From Rhizohabitans arisaemae (GTDB taxonomy: Bacteria; Actinomycetota; Actinomycetes; Streptosporangiales; Streptosporangiaceae), in assembly GCF_025996515.1 (NCBI RefSeq), contig NZ_BLRH01000009.1:1178001-1242000 (forward strand): a stretch of DNA of 64,000 nucleotides. The letters are read 5' to 3'. This document shows positions 26,735 to 37,749 of the stretch, one piece after another (positions within the stretch are counted from its first letter, which is position 1; each line of letters starts with the position of its first letter). Below the pieces are notes generated by a model. That model was not told the origin of the DNA, made no database searches, and saw only the letters and a program-made list of their open reading frames with translations. The position numbers and the translations under genes were made by a program.

Positions 26735-26757
26735 GAGGGGTCCGTAAGCGACCCCTC
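26735..26757 (+). terminator. hairpin terminator after first LanB-type gene
   Basis: GAGGGGTC and GACCCCTC form an 8-bp perfect stem with a 7-base loop, followed by CTATTTCTC. Each LanB gene is therefore likely transcribed separately. Confidence 0.75.
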
Positions 26758-26834
26758 CTATTTCTCACGCCCATTCCACATCCGAGGGCGCTTGCCTGAT
26801 TCTCCACTTTTATCAGTCAAATATGGTGACCCAT

Positions 26835-26910
26835 AGATCTCGACCTGAAAACTAATCGGAGGTACGGTAATCGAGATCTTTGATCATTTCCCCCGGAAGG
26901 TCAAACATTG
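26835..26910 (+). promoter_or_regulatory. hairpin leader upstream of second LanB-type gene (copy 2)
   Basis: AGATCTCG (26835-26842) pairs with CGAGATCT (26872-26879). GGTACGGT precedes, and GAGATCTTTGATCATTT follows, exactly as in copy 1. A GGAAGG site lies about ten bases before ATG 26911. The inner stem of copy 1 is not kept, so the outer arms and the downstream block are the conserved part. Confidence 0.6.
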
Positions 26911-29250
26911 ATGAGTGGTGCAGACAATGACCTTGAACAATCGCTCATCCGGCCTTTGGGCGCAGGATCATGGTCCCTGTGGAACGACGTCGTGCTCCGA
27001 AGCACCGGATTTCCCATCGGCGACCTCCTCGATCTCACCGACGACGCCCTGACCGCGGCCGCCGACGACCCGGATCTCGGCGCCGAGGAGAAACGGAAGG
27101 CCTGGGACGCCGGCTTGCGCGCCATCAGCGTCCGGATGCTCGCCGTGATCGGCGGCGACCTCTTCCACGAGGCGCTGACGTGGCAGAACCCGCCCCTGGT
27201 CGACCGGCTGCTCTCCTGGATGGTCCGGCACACCGAGGCGGACGGGAGCCACGTCCGCAACTCCACCCGGCGCGCCCAGGAGGTCAGCGTCACCCGGTAC
27301 ATCCAGCGCTACCACACCCGGAACGAGACGATCGGGTTCTTCGGTCCGGCCACGTGGGCCTCCTTCGACGACGACGTCCCGCACGCGTCCGTGACCCCCG
27401 GCCCCACCGTGATCTCCGAGCGGAAGGTGTACTTCGAGGAGTGGCTGATCCACTCCGTCGGCGTCGCGCTCGCCCGCTCCCCCGCCCTGCGGCGGGGCCT
27501 GGCCCCGGCCTTGACCCCCGGAACCGCCCTGCACGGCGACTTCGCGTCCAGGCCCGGCCGTCCCCCCGCCAAACTCGACCCGGCCGAGAAGGCGGTCATC
27601 CGGGCGATCGACGGGCGGCGCACCCCCACCGGGATCGAACGGCTGCTCTCCGCCGCCGCGCACCCCGGCATCCGGGGGCTCCGCGACGTCCTCGACGTGC
27701 TGGAGCGGCTCTTCCTCCGGGAACTGATCGTCTGGCGGCCGGACGTGCCGATGAACCGCTACCCCGAGCGCGGGCTGCGCGCCCAGCTCGCCGCCCTCCC
27801 GGACTCCCCGGACCGGACCGAGGCCCTGACCGTGCTCGACCGGCTGGAGGCGGCCAAGGATCGGATCGCCGCCGCCGCGGGCGACCCCAAGACGCTGGCC
27901 GAGGCCCTGGTCGACCTCGACGAGGAGTACGGCCGGCTCACCGGCGGCACCTCGACGCGTACCCGGGACGTCAAGGTGATCGGGCGCAACGCCGTGTTCG
28001 AGGAGTGCGGCCGGGACCTGGAACTGACCCTCGGCGGAGAGCTGCGCGAGACCCTGGCCCCACCGCTCGCCCTGGTGCTGGACAGCGCGCGCTGGCTGGT
28101 GCACCGGTTCGGCGTCGAGGTGGAGCGGTGGGCCGGCAAGGTCTACGACGAACACCTCGGCCTCTTCGGTGAGGAGGGCGTCCCGCTCGGCATGATCTTC
28201 CGGCAGTATCTGTCCGAGCTCGGCAGACAACCCTGGGTGCCCCCGCTCGTCGCCCGGTTCCAGCAGGCCTGGGCCCACGTCCTCGACTTCGACCCCACGG
28301 CCTCCCGGGTGGGCTACACGGCCCGGGAGCTGGCCGCCGCGGTGCGCGAGACGTTCCCGGCGCAGGCGCCCGGGTGGTACAGCGGGCGGCAGCACAGCCC
28401 CGACGTCATGATCGCGGCGCGCGGCGCCGAGTCGCTGGCGGCCGGAGAGTACGAGTTCGTCCTCGGCGAGCTGCACGTGGGGACGCTCACCCTCGACGCC
28501 CACGCCTTCCTCAGCTTCCACGACAGGCCGGACCTGATCCTGCGGGCCGCCGAGGAACGGCTGGAGTACACGCCGCGCTTGGTCCCGATGTACCCGCGCA
28601 CCCCGGCGATCACCGGCCGCGACTACCCGACCCCCGAGGTGTTCTCCGACAAGTACTGGTACCTCTCCTACGGAGCGGGGCACGGCGAGCGCGACGCCCC
28701 CGAGACACGCCGGCTCAGCCTCTTCGACGTGAACGCGGTCCGCGACCCGACGACCGGCCGGATCGGGGTACCGGTGCCCACCGGGGAAACCCTGGGCATC
28801 CTCGACGCCCTCGGTGAGCTCATGGTCCGTGACGTCGCCAACCTGTTCAAGCCGATCCCCCCGCTCCCGCACACCCCGCGGATCACGATCGACCGCATGG
28901 TGATGTCCCGGGAGACCTGGCGCGTCCCGGCCGCGCGGATCCCGATCGGCAAGAACTCCGGCGAACTCGAGAAGTTCACCGAGATCCGCCGCTGGGCGAA
29001 GGGGCTCGGCATGCCGCGCTTCATGTTCTGGCGGGCCGCCGAAGGCAAGAAGCCGATCTACCTGGACCTGGACAGCCCGCTGTTCGTCGCCGACTTCGTC
29101 TCCTCGGTGCGCAAGGCGGCCCGGATCGAGGGAGCCGTCGTGACCCTGGCCGAGATGCACCCGGGCCCCGACCACGTCTGGCTGCCCGACGCCAAGGGTG
29201 GCGTCTACACCTCGGAGCTGCGCATAGCCGTACTGGACGAGCACCGATAA
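26911..29250 (+). CDS. LanB-type dehydratase glutamylation-domain protein (PEARL-like), paralogue 2
   Basis: A 779-residue paralogue of the preceding gene, collinear throughout: RYIQRYHTRNETIGFFGPAT, NAVFEECGRDLEL, SPDVMIAARGAESLAAGEYE, VLGELHVGTLTLDAHAF, RITIDRMVMSRETWRVP, MPRFMFWRAAEGKKPIYLDL. Start ATG 26911; a TTG just before it is less likely. The first 45 coding bases are almost identical to paralogue 1, including rare AT-ending codons, whereas the rest of the gene has drifted. As with paralogue 1, the elimination domain is missing. Two such proteins side by side could act on two residues or form a heterodimer. It ends 40 bp before xdhC. Confidence 0.85.
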   Translation: MSGADNDLEQSLIRPLGAGSWSLWNDVVLRSTGFPIGDLLDLTDDALTAAADDPDLGAEEKRKAWDAGLRAISVRMLAVIGGDLFHEALTWQNPPLVDRLLSWMVRHTEADGSHVRNSTRRAQEVSVTRYIQRYHTRNETIGFFGPATWASFDDDVPHASVTPGPTVISERKVYFEEWLIHSVGVALARSPALRRGLAPALTPGTALHGDFASRPGRPPAKLDPAEKAVIRAIDGRRTPTGIERLLSAAAHPGIRGLRDVLDVLERLFLRELIVWRPDVPMNRYPERGLRAQLAALPDSPDRTEALTVLDRLEAAKDRIAAAAGDPKTLAEALVDLDEEYGRLTGGTSTRTRDVKVIGRNAVFEECGRDLELTLGGELRETLAPPLALVLDSARWLVHRFGVEVERWAGKVYDEHLGLFGEEGVPLGMIFRQYLSELGRQPWVPPLVARFQQAWAHVLDFDPTASRVGYTARELAAAVRETFPAQAPGWYSGRQHSPDVMIAARGAESLAAGEYEFVLGELHVGTLTLDAHAFLSFHDRPDLILRAAEERLEYTPRLVPMYPRTPAITGRDYPTPEVFSDKYWYLSYGAGHGERDAPETRRLSLFDVNAVRDPTTGRIGVPVPTGETLGILDALGELMVRDVANLFKPIPPLPHTPRITIDRMVMSRETWRVPAARIPIGKNSGELEKFTEIRRWAKGLGMPRFMFWRAAEGKKPIYLDLDSPLFVADFVSSVRKAARIEGAVVTLAEMHPGPDHVWLPDAKGGVYTSELRIAVLDEHR

Positions 29251-29290
29251 CGTGGGAGGCATGTACCGACACCGCTAGGAGGGGTCCACG

Positions 29291-30406
29291 ATGCGCGACA
29301 TCCTGGACTCCCTCCTGGAGTGGCACTCCTCGGGGGAGACCTTCGGCCTCGCCACCGTCGTCAGCACGTTCCGCAGCGCGCCACGCGAGCCCGGCGCGGC
29401 GATGGCGGTCGCGGCGAGCGGGGAGGTCGTGGGCAGCGTCTCCGGCGGCTGTGTGGAGGGCGCCGTCCACGCGCTGGCGCAGGAGGTCATCGCCACCGGG
29501 CAACCCGTCCTGGAGCGGTACGGCATCAGCGACGACGACGCCTTCAGCGTGGGTCTCACCTGCGGCGGGATCATTCACGTCCTGGTGGAGCCGGTGAACC
29601 CGCGGACCTTCCCCGAACTGGCCGAGGTGGCCCAGGCGGTCCGCGGCCGCCGGCCGGTCGCGGTGGCGACGACGATCGCCGGTCCCCGGCGGATCGGGGC
29701 GAGGCGGATAATCTGGCCGGATCGCGCGTCCGGCTCACTCGGCGCGGAAGGCCTCGACGTCGCCGTCGACGACGACGCCCGGGGGATGCTCGCGCAAGGG
29801 CTCACCGGCGAACGCCACTACGGCCCGGACGGGGAACGCCGTCTCGACGACGTCACCGTCTTCGTCCAGGCGTTCGCCCCGCCGCCGCGCATGCTCGTGT
29901 TCGGCGCGATCGACTTCGCCGCCGCCGTGGCGAGAGTCGGGAAGTTCCTCGGATACCACGTCACCGTCTGCGACGCCCGCGCGGTCTTCGCCACCCGCAA
30001 GCGCTTCCCCGACGCCGACGAGGTCGTGGTCCGCTGGCCCCACGAGTACCTGCGGGAGACCGCCGTCGACGAGCGTACGGCGATCTGCGTGCTCACCCAC
30101 GACCCCAAGTTCGACGTCCCCCTGCTGGAGGTGGCGCTGCGCACCGAGGCCGGCTACATCGGCGCGATGGGCAGCCGCCGCACCCACGAGGACCGGCTGA
30201 CCCGGCTCCGCGAAGCCGGCTTGGGCGACCGCGAACTCGCCCGCCTCCGCTCCCCCATCGGCCTGGACGTCGGCGCCCGCACCCCCGAGGAGACGGCGGT
30301 CTCCATCGCCGCCGAGCTGATCCAGAACCGCTGGGGCGGCACCGGCCGCCCCCTCTCCCGCACCGCCGGCCGCATCCACGGCCCCGAACTCAACGGCACC
30401 CGCTGA
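29291..30406 (+). CDS. XdhC/CoxI family molybdenum-hydroxylase maturation protein
   Basis: A 371-residue cytosolic protein of the XdhC/CoxI family, which inserts sulfurated molybdenum cofactor into xanthine-dehydrogenase-type enzymes. The N-terminal domain shows STFRSAPREPGAAMAV and VSGGCVEGAVH with the conserved Cys, plus LTCGGIIHVLVEP. The C-terminal Rossmann domain has LVFGAIDFAAAVARVGKFLG and ends YIGAMGSRRTHEDR, SPIGLDVGARTPEE. The GAGGGG site and ATG 29291 are clear. A five-codon frame (29261-29278, MYRHR) with its own GGGAGG ends 12 bp before the start. It may serve the orphan PucD-like subunit at 1.3 kb; no hydroxylase gene adjoins it. Confidence 0.93.
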   Translation: MRDILDSLLEWHSSGETFGLATVVSTFRSAPREPGAAMAVAASGEVVGSVSGGCVEGAVHALAQEVIATGQPVLERYGISDDDAFSVGLTCGGIIHVLVEPVNPRTFPELAEVAQAVRGRRPVAVATTIAGPRRIGARRIIWPDRASGSLGAEGLDVAVDDDARGMLAQGLTGERHYGPDGERRLDDVTVFVQAFAPPPRMLVFGAIDFAAAVARVGKFLGYHVTVCDARAVFATRKRFPDADEVVVRWPHEYLRETAVDERTAICVLTHDPKFDVPLLEVALRTEAGYIGAMGSRRTHEDRLTRLREAGLGDRELARLRSPIGLDVGARTPEETAVSIAAELIQNRWGGTGRPLSRTAGRIHGPELNGTR

Positions 30407-30408
30407 CG

Positions 30409-30440
30409 GCCTGCCCCGGGTCCTCGCTCCCGGGGCAGGC
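30409..30440. terminator. hairpin terminator between convergent genes
   Basis: GCCTGCCCCGGG and CCCGGGGCAGGC form a 12-bp perfect stem with an 8-base loop, just after the xdhC stop codon and before the end of the small minus-strand gene. Confidence 0.85.
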
Positions 30441-30456
30441 GGTCGGCGGGGCGGGG

Positions 30457-30702
30457 TCAGAGGAGGCGTTCCAGGGCGTCGCGGGCGGCGCGGCAGGCTT
30501 CGGCGGTGCGGGCGTCGGTGTTCTCGGCGAGGAGGGCCGCCTCGGTGAGGCTGACCGTCAACCCGATCAGCTCGCCGCGGATGGCGAGTGCCTGGGGGGA
30601 GGGGGCGAGCGCGAGCAGAGCGGCCAGACTCGCGTCGAGGGATCCTCGTGGTTCGGCGAACCTGCTGTCACGGCCCATCGATTCCGCGCTCATAAACCTC
30701 AT
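30457..30702 (-). CDS. small protein of unknown function
   Basis: About 81 residues from ATG 30702, which has a GGGGAGAGG site. The product is mostly helical and Ala/Leu-rich: SLDASLAALLALAPSPQALA, RGELIGLTVSLTEAALLAEN, ARTAEACRAARDALERLL. No membrane segment or known motif. It lies about 95 bp after the Crp-family regulator on the same strand and could be its co-transcribed partner. The strong ribosome site favours a real gene; no function can be given. Confidence 0.55.
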   Translation of the reverse strand: MRFMSAESMGRDSRFAEPRGSLDASLAALLALAPSPQALAIRGELIGLTVSLTEAALLAENTDARTAEACRAARDALERLL

Positions 30703-30796
30703 ACCTCTCCCCACGATCCCATCCGATCTGGACGGTCAGCTGGAGCGTAGAGACCGATTCCTCGGAAGAACGCACCATATGAGGGTTTCCCGGCGG

Positions 30797-31486
30797 CTAT
30801 CCGGGTGTCTCCACCTCCGCGGCGGCCTGTGAAAGCCTGTCCATGTCGAGGATCACGAGATGCCGGTACCCCGTGCTGAGGATGCCGTTGACGCGGAACC
30901 AGTTGAGCTCCCGATCCACGGTCGCGGTTCCGATGTTCACATACGAGGCGAGGTCCCGGTGGGACAGCGGCATGGCCAGCCGGACCCCGGCCCCCGCCCT
31001 GTCCTGGCCGTAGTCCTGGGCGAACTGGAAGACGGTGCGGGCCAGCGCCATCCTGGCGGTGACCCCGCTGATCCTGATCTTGTGCCGGTTGTTCGCCGTC
31101 GTCTTCCGCGCCACGTGCGCCTGGACGTGCTCCCGGGCTCGGGGATACCGGTGGAGAAAGGACTCGAACACCCCGCGGCCGATCGTCCTGGCGTGCAGGT
31201 CCGTCGTGGCGATCACGGAGGCCGATCTCGGCTGCCCCAGGATGAGGGCGAACTCCCCGACCAGATCCCCCGCCGACCTGAAGGCCAGCACGACCTCCTT
31301 GGTCTCCCCGGACAGGCCGACCACTTTGACGAAACCGCCGGTGATCAGGATGACGTCGCTCTCGGTCGCGCACTGGTGGATGAGCCACTCCCCGCGCGCG
31401 TAGCGACGCGCCGTACCCTGCGAACGCAGGACCGCGCTCTCGGGGGAAGGCAAAGTGTCGAGCAGGCTCTGCCACCTCTGATACAC
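30797..31486 (-). CDS. Crp/Fnr-family transcriptional regulator
   Basis: A 229-residue regulator with an N-terminal cyclic-nucleotide-binding beta roll (about residues 15-125: RRYARGEWLIHQCATESDVI, GDLVGEFALILGQPRSASVI), a dimer helix and a C-terminal winged helix (SHRDLASYVNIGTATVDREL). The phosphate-binding cassette reads GEFALILGQPRSA, close to the cAMP consensus GE-x-A-L. The N-terminus lacks the four-cysteine cluster of Fnr. It faces an AT-rich 800-bp region, so it may autoregulate. Targets are unknown; the small downstream gene is the only likely operon partner. Confidence 0.9.
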   Translation of the reverse strand: MYQRWQSLLDTLPSPESAVLRSQGTARRYARGEWLIHQCATESDVILITGGFVKVVGLSGETKEVVLAFRSAGDLVGEFALILGQPRSASVIATTDLHARTIGRGVFESFLHRYPRAREHVQAHVARKTTANNRHKIRISGVTARMALARTVFQFAQDYGQDRAGAGVRLAMPLSHRDLASYVNIGTATVDRELNWFRVNGILSTGYRHLVILDMDRLSQAAAEVETPG

Positions 31487-32300
31487 GGAGACCGCCTTAA
31501 TTGTCCGGATTTGGGAGGTTCAGGGGGGCGGCTTTGATTTTAACTCCATCCTAGGGATCATTTATATGGAAAATTCAACACAAAGTGGTAGGCAAATCTC
31601 CGCATTTGATGCGGTTCGCCGGACTCGATGGGAGAAACGTTGGTTCGTTGGGCCACTCCCGCCGGCACCGCCCACCCACACCGCGGCCGGTCCCTATCGA
31701 TCGCCCGCTCCGACCAGCCGATCCTCCAATTCAACGGCGTTTGTCGAACCATGCCACCATGTCCGATATTTAACTGATCAAGGGATCGCCGCCCCTCGGA
31801 CAACGTCGATTCTCCAGAGGAATATATCCATATAAGTCCTCATCTGATATTAAGCTGAGTCGCTCGGCATAGCCGTCTACACCGGTGGCGACGACCCTGG
31901 ACTCCCTGCCGTGGACACCCGAACCGGAAAGCGACGCCGGGCGTTCACCGCCGACGACTCGATCTGTTCGGATTCGGTCTTCGCCGACGGAACCGCGTGC
32001 GTCCGCGGCGGGTGCGCGTGCGCTCTCCCCGTGCGGGCTGCGCCGTCCGGGAAGAAAACCGACGAGTGGGAGCGTCACCGGATCGTCTGCCGACACCGCC
32101 GATGAAGCCGGTCAACCGCCACCGACAAAGCCGGTCAACCGCTGGGTCGGGAAGCGGCCACACCAGTAATTCGGATTCTGATATGAAGATCGAGACATGT
32201 GGTGACATGGCGGAGCAACACTGAGCGTCTGCGGACCGGCCAACCGGTGAAACGCCCCCGCATCGACTCTGCCTCCTGATCGATCGAAGAGGGAGTATCA
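31487..32300. other. AT-rich gene-free stretch
   Basis: About 815 bases without a protein I can support; base composition is clearly lower in GC than the flanks, especially 31530-31860. Short frames on both strands have no ribosome site or family pattern. A direct repeat, AAGCCGGTCAACCGC, occurs twice near 32104-32142. It contains the divergent promoters of the Crp gene and the first kinase, and may hold decayed genes. Confidence 0.5.
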
Positions 32301-34865
32301 GTGCCCGCGTTCAACCCCCTGCAGCCGGAGGACCCGTCGCGGGTCGGCCCCTACCGGATCCTGGCCCGGCTCGGGTCGGGCGGCATGGGCCGGGTCTACC
32401 TGGGTCGCTCCCGGGGCGGCCGGGCGGTGGCGGTGAAGGTGGTGCGCGCCGAACTCGCCGACGACGCCGAGTTCCGGCTCCGGTTCGCGCGGGAGGTCGC
32501 GCTCGCCCGTACCGTCGGCGGCTTCTTCACCGCCGGAGTCGTCGACGCGGACCCGGAAGGCCGGCCACCGTGGCTGGCGACGGCCTACGTGCCCGGCCTC
32601 TCGCTTGAGGAGGCGGTCGAGCGGCACGGACCCTGGCCCGAGGCTTCGGTACGGGCGCTGGGCGCCGGGCTCGCCGAGGCGCTGGAGTCCATCCACTCCG
32701 CCGGGGTCGTCCACCGCGACTTCAAACCCTCCAACGTCCTGCTCACCGCCGACGGACCGCGGGTCATCGACTTCGGTATCTCCATCGCCGTCGACGGCAG
32801 CAGACTCACCCACACCGGGGCGCTGGTGGGCACTCCCGGCTTCATGACCCCCGAACAGCTCACCGGCGACCCCGTCGGACCGCCCGGCGACGTCTTCTGC
32901 CTCGGGGCGATCCTCGTCTACACCGCCACCGGGACCGGCCCGTTCGGCACCGGGTCCTGGCAGGGCCTCTGGTACCGCATCGTGCACGACGCGCCCAGAC
33001 TGGACGGGCTCTCCCCCGGCCTGCGTGCCGTGGTGGCCCCCTGCCTGGACAAGCGGCCGGAGCGACGGCCGACCTCGACCGCCCTGGTCGACGAACTCGG
33101 AGCCGACGCCGACGGGGCGGCCGTCGCCGAGTTGTTCACCGGAGCGGCCTGGCTCCCTCACCCGGTGGGGCACGCCCTGCGCACCGACGCCGTGACCAAG
33201 CTGCCGGTCACACCTCCCCTGACGGGACCGTCCGGCCAGGTGACCCCGGCGGCACCCGGAGAACCGGCGCCGCCTCGCCGGACGAAGCCCTTGGATTCGG
33301 CCGACAAGGCCACCGATGCCCTGCAGGTCGGAGAGCCCGGCGGCTCACCTAAAACGATCAAGCAGGAGCGGCGTCACACCTCGGCCGAGACATCTCCACC
33401 GCAGCCGACGACGACCCCGGCCGAACCCTCCCACCAGAGATACCCCCCTGACCAAAGCGGCGACCCGGCCCCCCTGGAAAGCACCTCAGTGGATTCGGCC
33501 GACAAGGCCACCGATGTCCCGCAGGTCGGGGAGCCCGGCGGCTCACCCGAAACGATCAAGCAGGAGCGGCGTGGCGCCTCGGCCAAGCCATCTCCACCCG
33601 AGCCGACCCCGGCGGAACCCTCCCACCAAGGACACCCCCCTGACCAAAGCGGCGACCCGGCCCCCCTGGAAAGCACCTCAATCGTCCCCGGACACACCGG
33701 GGGGCGTGCCCTCCCGGCTCAGGCACGCGATGGGCGGGCGGACCCCGGACGTTCCGGCCGTCCCCGGGCCGGCGTCTCCCGTCGGCAGGCCCTGCTCGCC
33801 CTGACCGGGGTCGGCGCCACGGCGGCAGGCTTCGCCGTGTGGCGGTCACTCCCCGAGGAGAACCCCGCCACGGCCAAGCGGACCACTCCATCCCCAACCC
33901 CTGAGCGGCAGCGGCCGTCCCTTGGGACCCTGCTCTGGTCCTTCCCTGCCAGCCGCCTGCACGGCCGCCCGGCGGTCGTCGACGGAGTCGTCTACATCGG
34001 CGGTGCAAGCCGGAAGCTCCACGCCGTCGACACCATAGGAAAGCAACGCTGGGTGTTCACCACCCGAGGCGAGCTTTTGTCCTCCCCTGCCGTCGCCGAA
34101 GGAACCGTCTACATCGGCGGCGACGATGGACGGCTCTATGCCATCGACACACAAACCGGGCAGCAACGCTGGACATTCGCCACGAACAGCGCCATCCAAT
34201 CAGCTCCCACCATTGCAAACGGCGTCGTCTACGTCGGCAGCGACGACCGACGGCTCTACGCCGTCGACGCCCGAACCGGGCAGCAACGGTGGGCATTCAA
34301 CGCCGGTGATGTCCCCGGATCCCCACTCGTGTCCAACAGGAAGGTCTACTTCGGCGGCCACGGCGGCAGACTCCACGCCGTTGACACCGCCACCGGAAAA
34401 GAAAGCTGGACATTCACCACCGGCGAGTCTGTGTTCCGGGATCCGGCCGTCTTCGACGGAACCGTCTACACGAGCAACGAGGAAGGTCTGCTTCTAGCCC
34501 TCGACGCCCAGTCCGGGAAAGAACGCTGGACATTCACCGCCGATACCTCCCTCTGGCCACCCGCTGTCGCCGACGGCATCGTCTACATCGGCGGCTCCGA
34601 CCGCAAGCTCTACGCCATCGACGGCCGAACCGGCAAGCAACGCTGGACATTCACCACCGGTGGCTTGATCGAATCGTCCCCCGACGTCGCCGACGGCATC
34701 GTGTACATCGGCGGCTCCGACCGCAAGCTCTACGCCATCGACGCCCAAACCAGAGAACAACGCTGGACATTCACCACCAAAAGCGGGATCTACTCGTCTC
34801 CCACCGTCGCCGACGACACCGTCTACATCGCCAGCGGGGGCACACTGTACGCGCTCGCGATGTAG
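32301..34865 (+). CDS. Ser/Thr protein kinase with C-terminal beta-propeller, paralogue 1
   Basis: GTG 32301 follows GAGGGAG. The 854-residue receptor-type kinase has a glycine loop GSGGMGRVY, ATP Lys46, catalytic H138-R-D140 and D157-F-G. The Leu of HRDLK is Phe here (HRDFKPSN). A Pro/Glu linker with an internal repeat (residues about 331-460) leads to an SRRQALLALTG membrane segment (about 494-515). Eight propeller repeats follow, each built like VYIGGSDRKLYAIDGRTGKQ, of the PQQ-like/YWTD type. The kinase is expected in the cytoplasm and the propeller outside. First of four tandem paralogues. The ligand is unknown; there is no PASTA domain, so it is not a PknB-type wall kinase. Confidence 0.92.
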   Translation: MPAFNPLQPEDPSRVGPYRILARLGSGGMGRVYLGRSRGGRAVAVKVVRAELADDAEFRLRFAREVALARTVGGFFTAGVVDADPEGRPPWLATAYVPGLSLEEAVERHGPWPEASVRALGAGLAEALESIHSAGVVHRDFKPSNVLLTADGPRVIDFGISIAVDGSRLTHTGALVGTPGFMTPEQLTGDPVGPPGDVFCLGAILVYTATGTGPFGTGSWQGLWYRIVHDAPRLDGLSPGLRAVVAPCLDKRPERRPTSTALVDELGADADGAAVAELFTGAAWLPHPVGHALRTDAVTKLPVTPPLTGPSGQVTPAAPGEPAPPRRTKPLDSADKATDALQVGEPGGSPKTIKQERRHTSAETSPPQPTTTPAEPSHQRYPPDQSGDPAPLESTSVDSADKATDVPQVGEPGGSPETIKQERRGASAKPSPPEPTPAEPSHQGHPPDQSGDPAPLESTSIVPGHTGGRALPAQARDGRADPGRSGRPRAGVSRRQALLALTGVGATAAGFAVWRSLPEENPATAKRTTPSPTPERQRPSLGTLLWSFPASRLHGRPAVVDGVVYIGGASRKLHAVDTIGKQRWVFTTRGELLSSPAVAEGTVYIGGDDGRLYAIDTQTGQQRWTFATNSAIQSAPTIANGVVYVGSDDRRLYAVDARTGQQRWAFNAGDVPGSPLVSNRKVYFGGHGGRLHAVDTATGKESWTFTTGESVFRDPAVFDGTVYTSNEEGLLLALDAQSGKERWTFTADTSLWPPAVADGIVYIGGSDRKLYAIDGRTGKQRWTFTTGGLIESSPDVADGIVYIGGSDRKLYAIDAQTREQRWTFTTKSGIYSSPTVADDTVYIASGGTLYALAM
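33293..33682 (+). repeat. tandem duplication in the kinase linker
   Basis: Two consecutive units, 33293-33490 (198 bp) and 33491-33682 (192 bp), both start GGATTCGGCCGACAAGGCC and end CTGGAAAGCACCTCA. They encode about 65 residues each with VGEPGGSP and DQSGDPAPLESTS. The frame is preserved, so this is an in-frame linker extension unique to the first kinase. Confidence 0.9.
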
Positions 34866-34913
34866 CACGGCCGCCTTCTCTCCAGGGCGGCGAGCCGTCC
34901 GCAGACGAACCCA

Positions 34914-35057
34914 AGCGAGGATTGGGTTGATCACCGGAACGGGTTAGGCTGAATTCGACTTCCGCTGTCAAGCTCGCGACGATGAAGCGGTCAGCGGTGC
35001 CGAGCACTCGGGGAACTGCGATCCGGCTGCCCCTTCCGTGATTTCCGAGGAGTGTCC

Positions 35058-35085
<28 letters not shown>
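34914..35085 (+). repeat. promoter-bearing repeat before kinase 2 (copy A)
   Basis: About 170 bp nearly identical to 37584-37749 before kinase 3. It includes TTGGGT (34922-34927), 17 bases and TAGGCT (34945-34950), a plausible promoter, then GAATTCGACTTCCGCTGTCA and CGTGATTTCCGAGGAGTG with the ribosome site. The duplication therefore copied promoter and gene together. Confidence 0.75.
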
Positions 35086-37505
<2,420 letters not shown>

Positions 37506-37575
37506 GCGTCCATGTCAGTACGGTCGACGGCATGCTCCACTCGGTGAACGCGGCCGGCGGCAAGAAGCGGAGGAA
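37506..37575 (+). pseudogene. stray propeller-blade remnant
   Basis: Just after the stop codon of kinase 2, the plus strand reads VSTVDGMLHSVNAAGGKKRR, the core of a propeller repeat (compare GLLYAVDAATGRKRW), without start or stop. It looks like a leftover from unequal recombination between paralogous kinase genes. It is not expected to be expressed as a protein. Confidence 0.6.
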
Positions 37576-37583
37576 CAGGTCCA

Positions 37584-37749
37584 AGCGGGGATTGGGTTGA
37601 TCGCCGGAACGGGCTACGCTGAATTCGACTTCCGCTGTCAAGATCGCGTCGATGAAGCTGTGCAGCAGTGCCGGAGAAGCCGCGATCCGGCCGCCCCTTC
37701 CGTGATTTCCGAGGAGTGCCCGTGCGGGTCTTCGAGCCGTTGCAGGCGA
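37584..37749 (+). repeat. promoter-bearing repeat before kinase 3 (copy B)
   Basis: Second copy of the block at 34914-35085. TTGGGT (37592-37597), 17 bases and TACGCT (37615-37620) form the matching promoter; the GAGGA site and VRVFEPLQ start follow. Differences from copy A cluster in the middle. Confidence 0.75.

Noticed and set aside
31770-32096. 108-codon minus-strand frame in the AT-rich region
   Set aside because: No ribosome site, no motif, and it runs across composition changes; not supportable as a gene.
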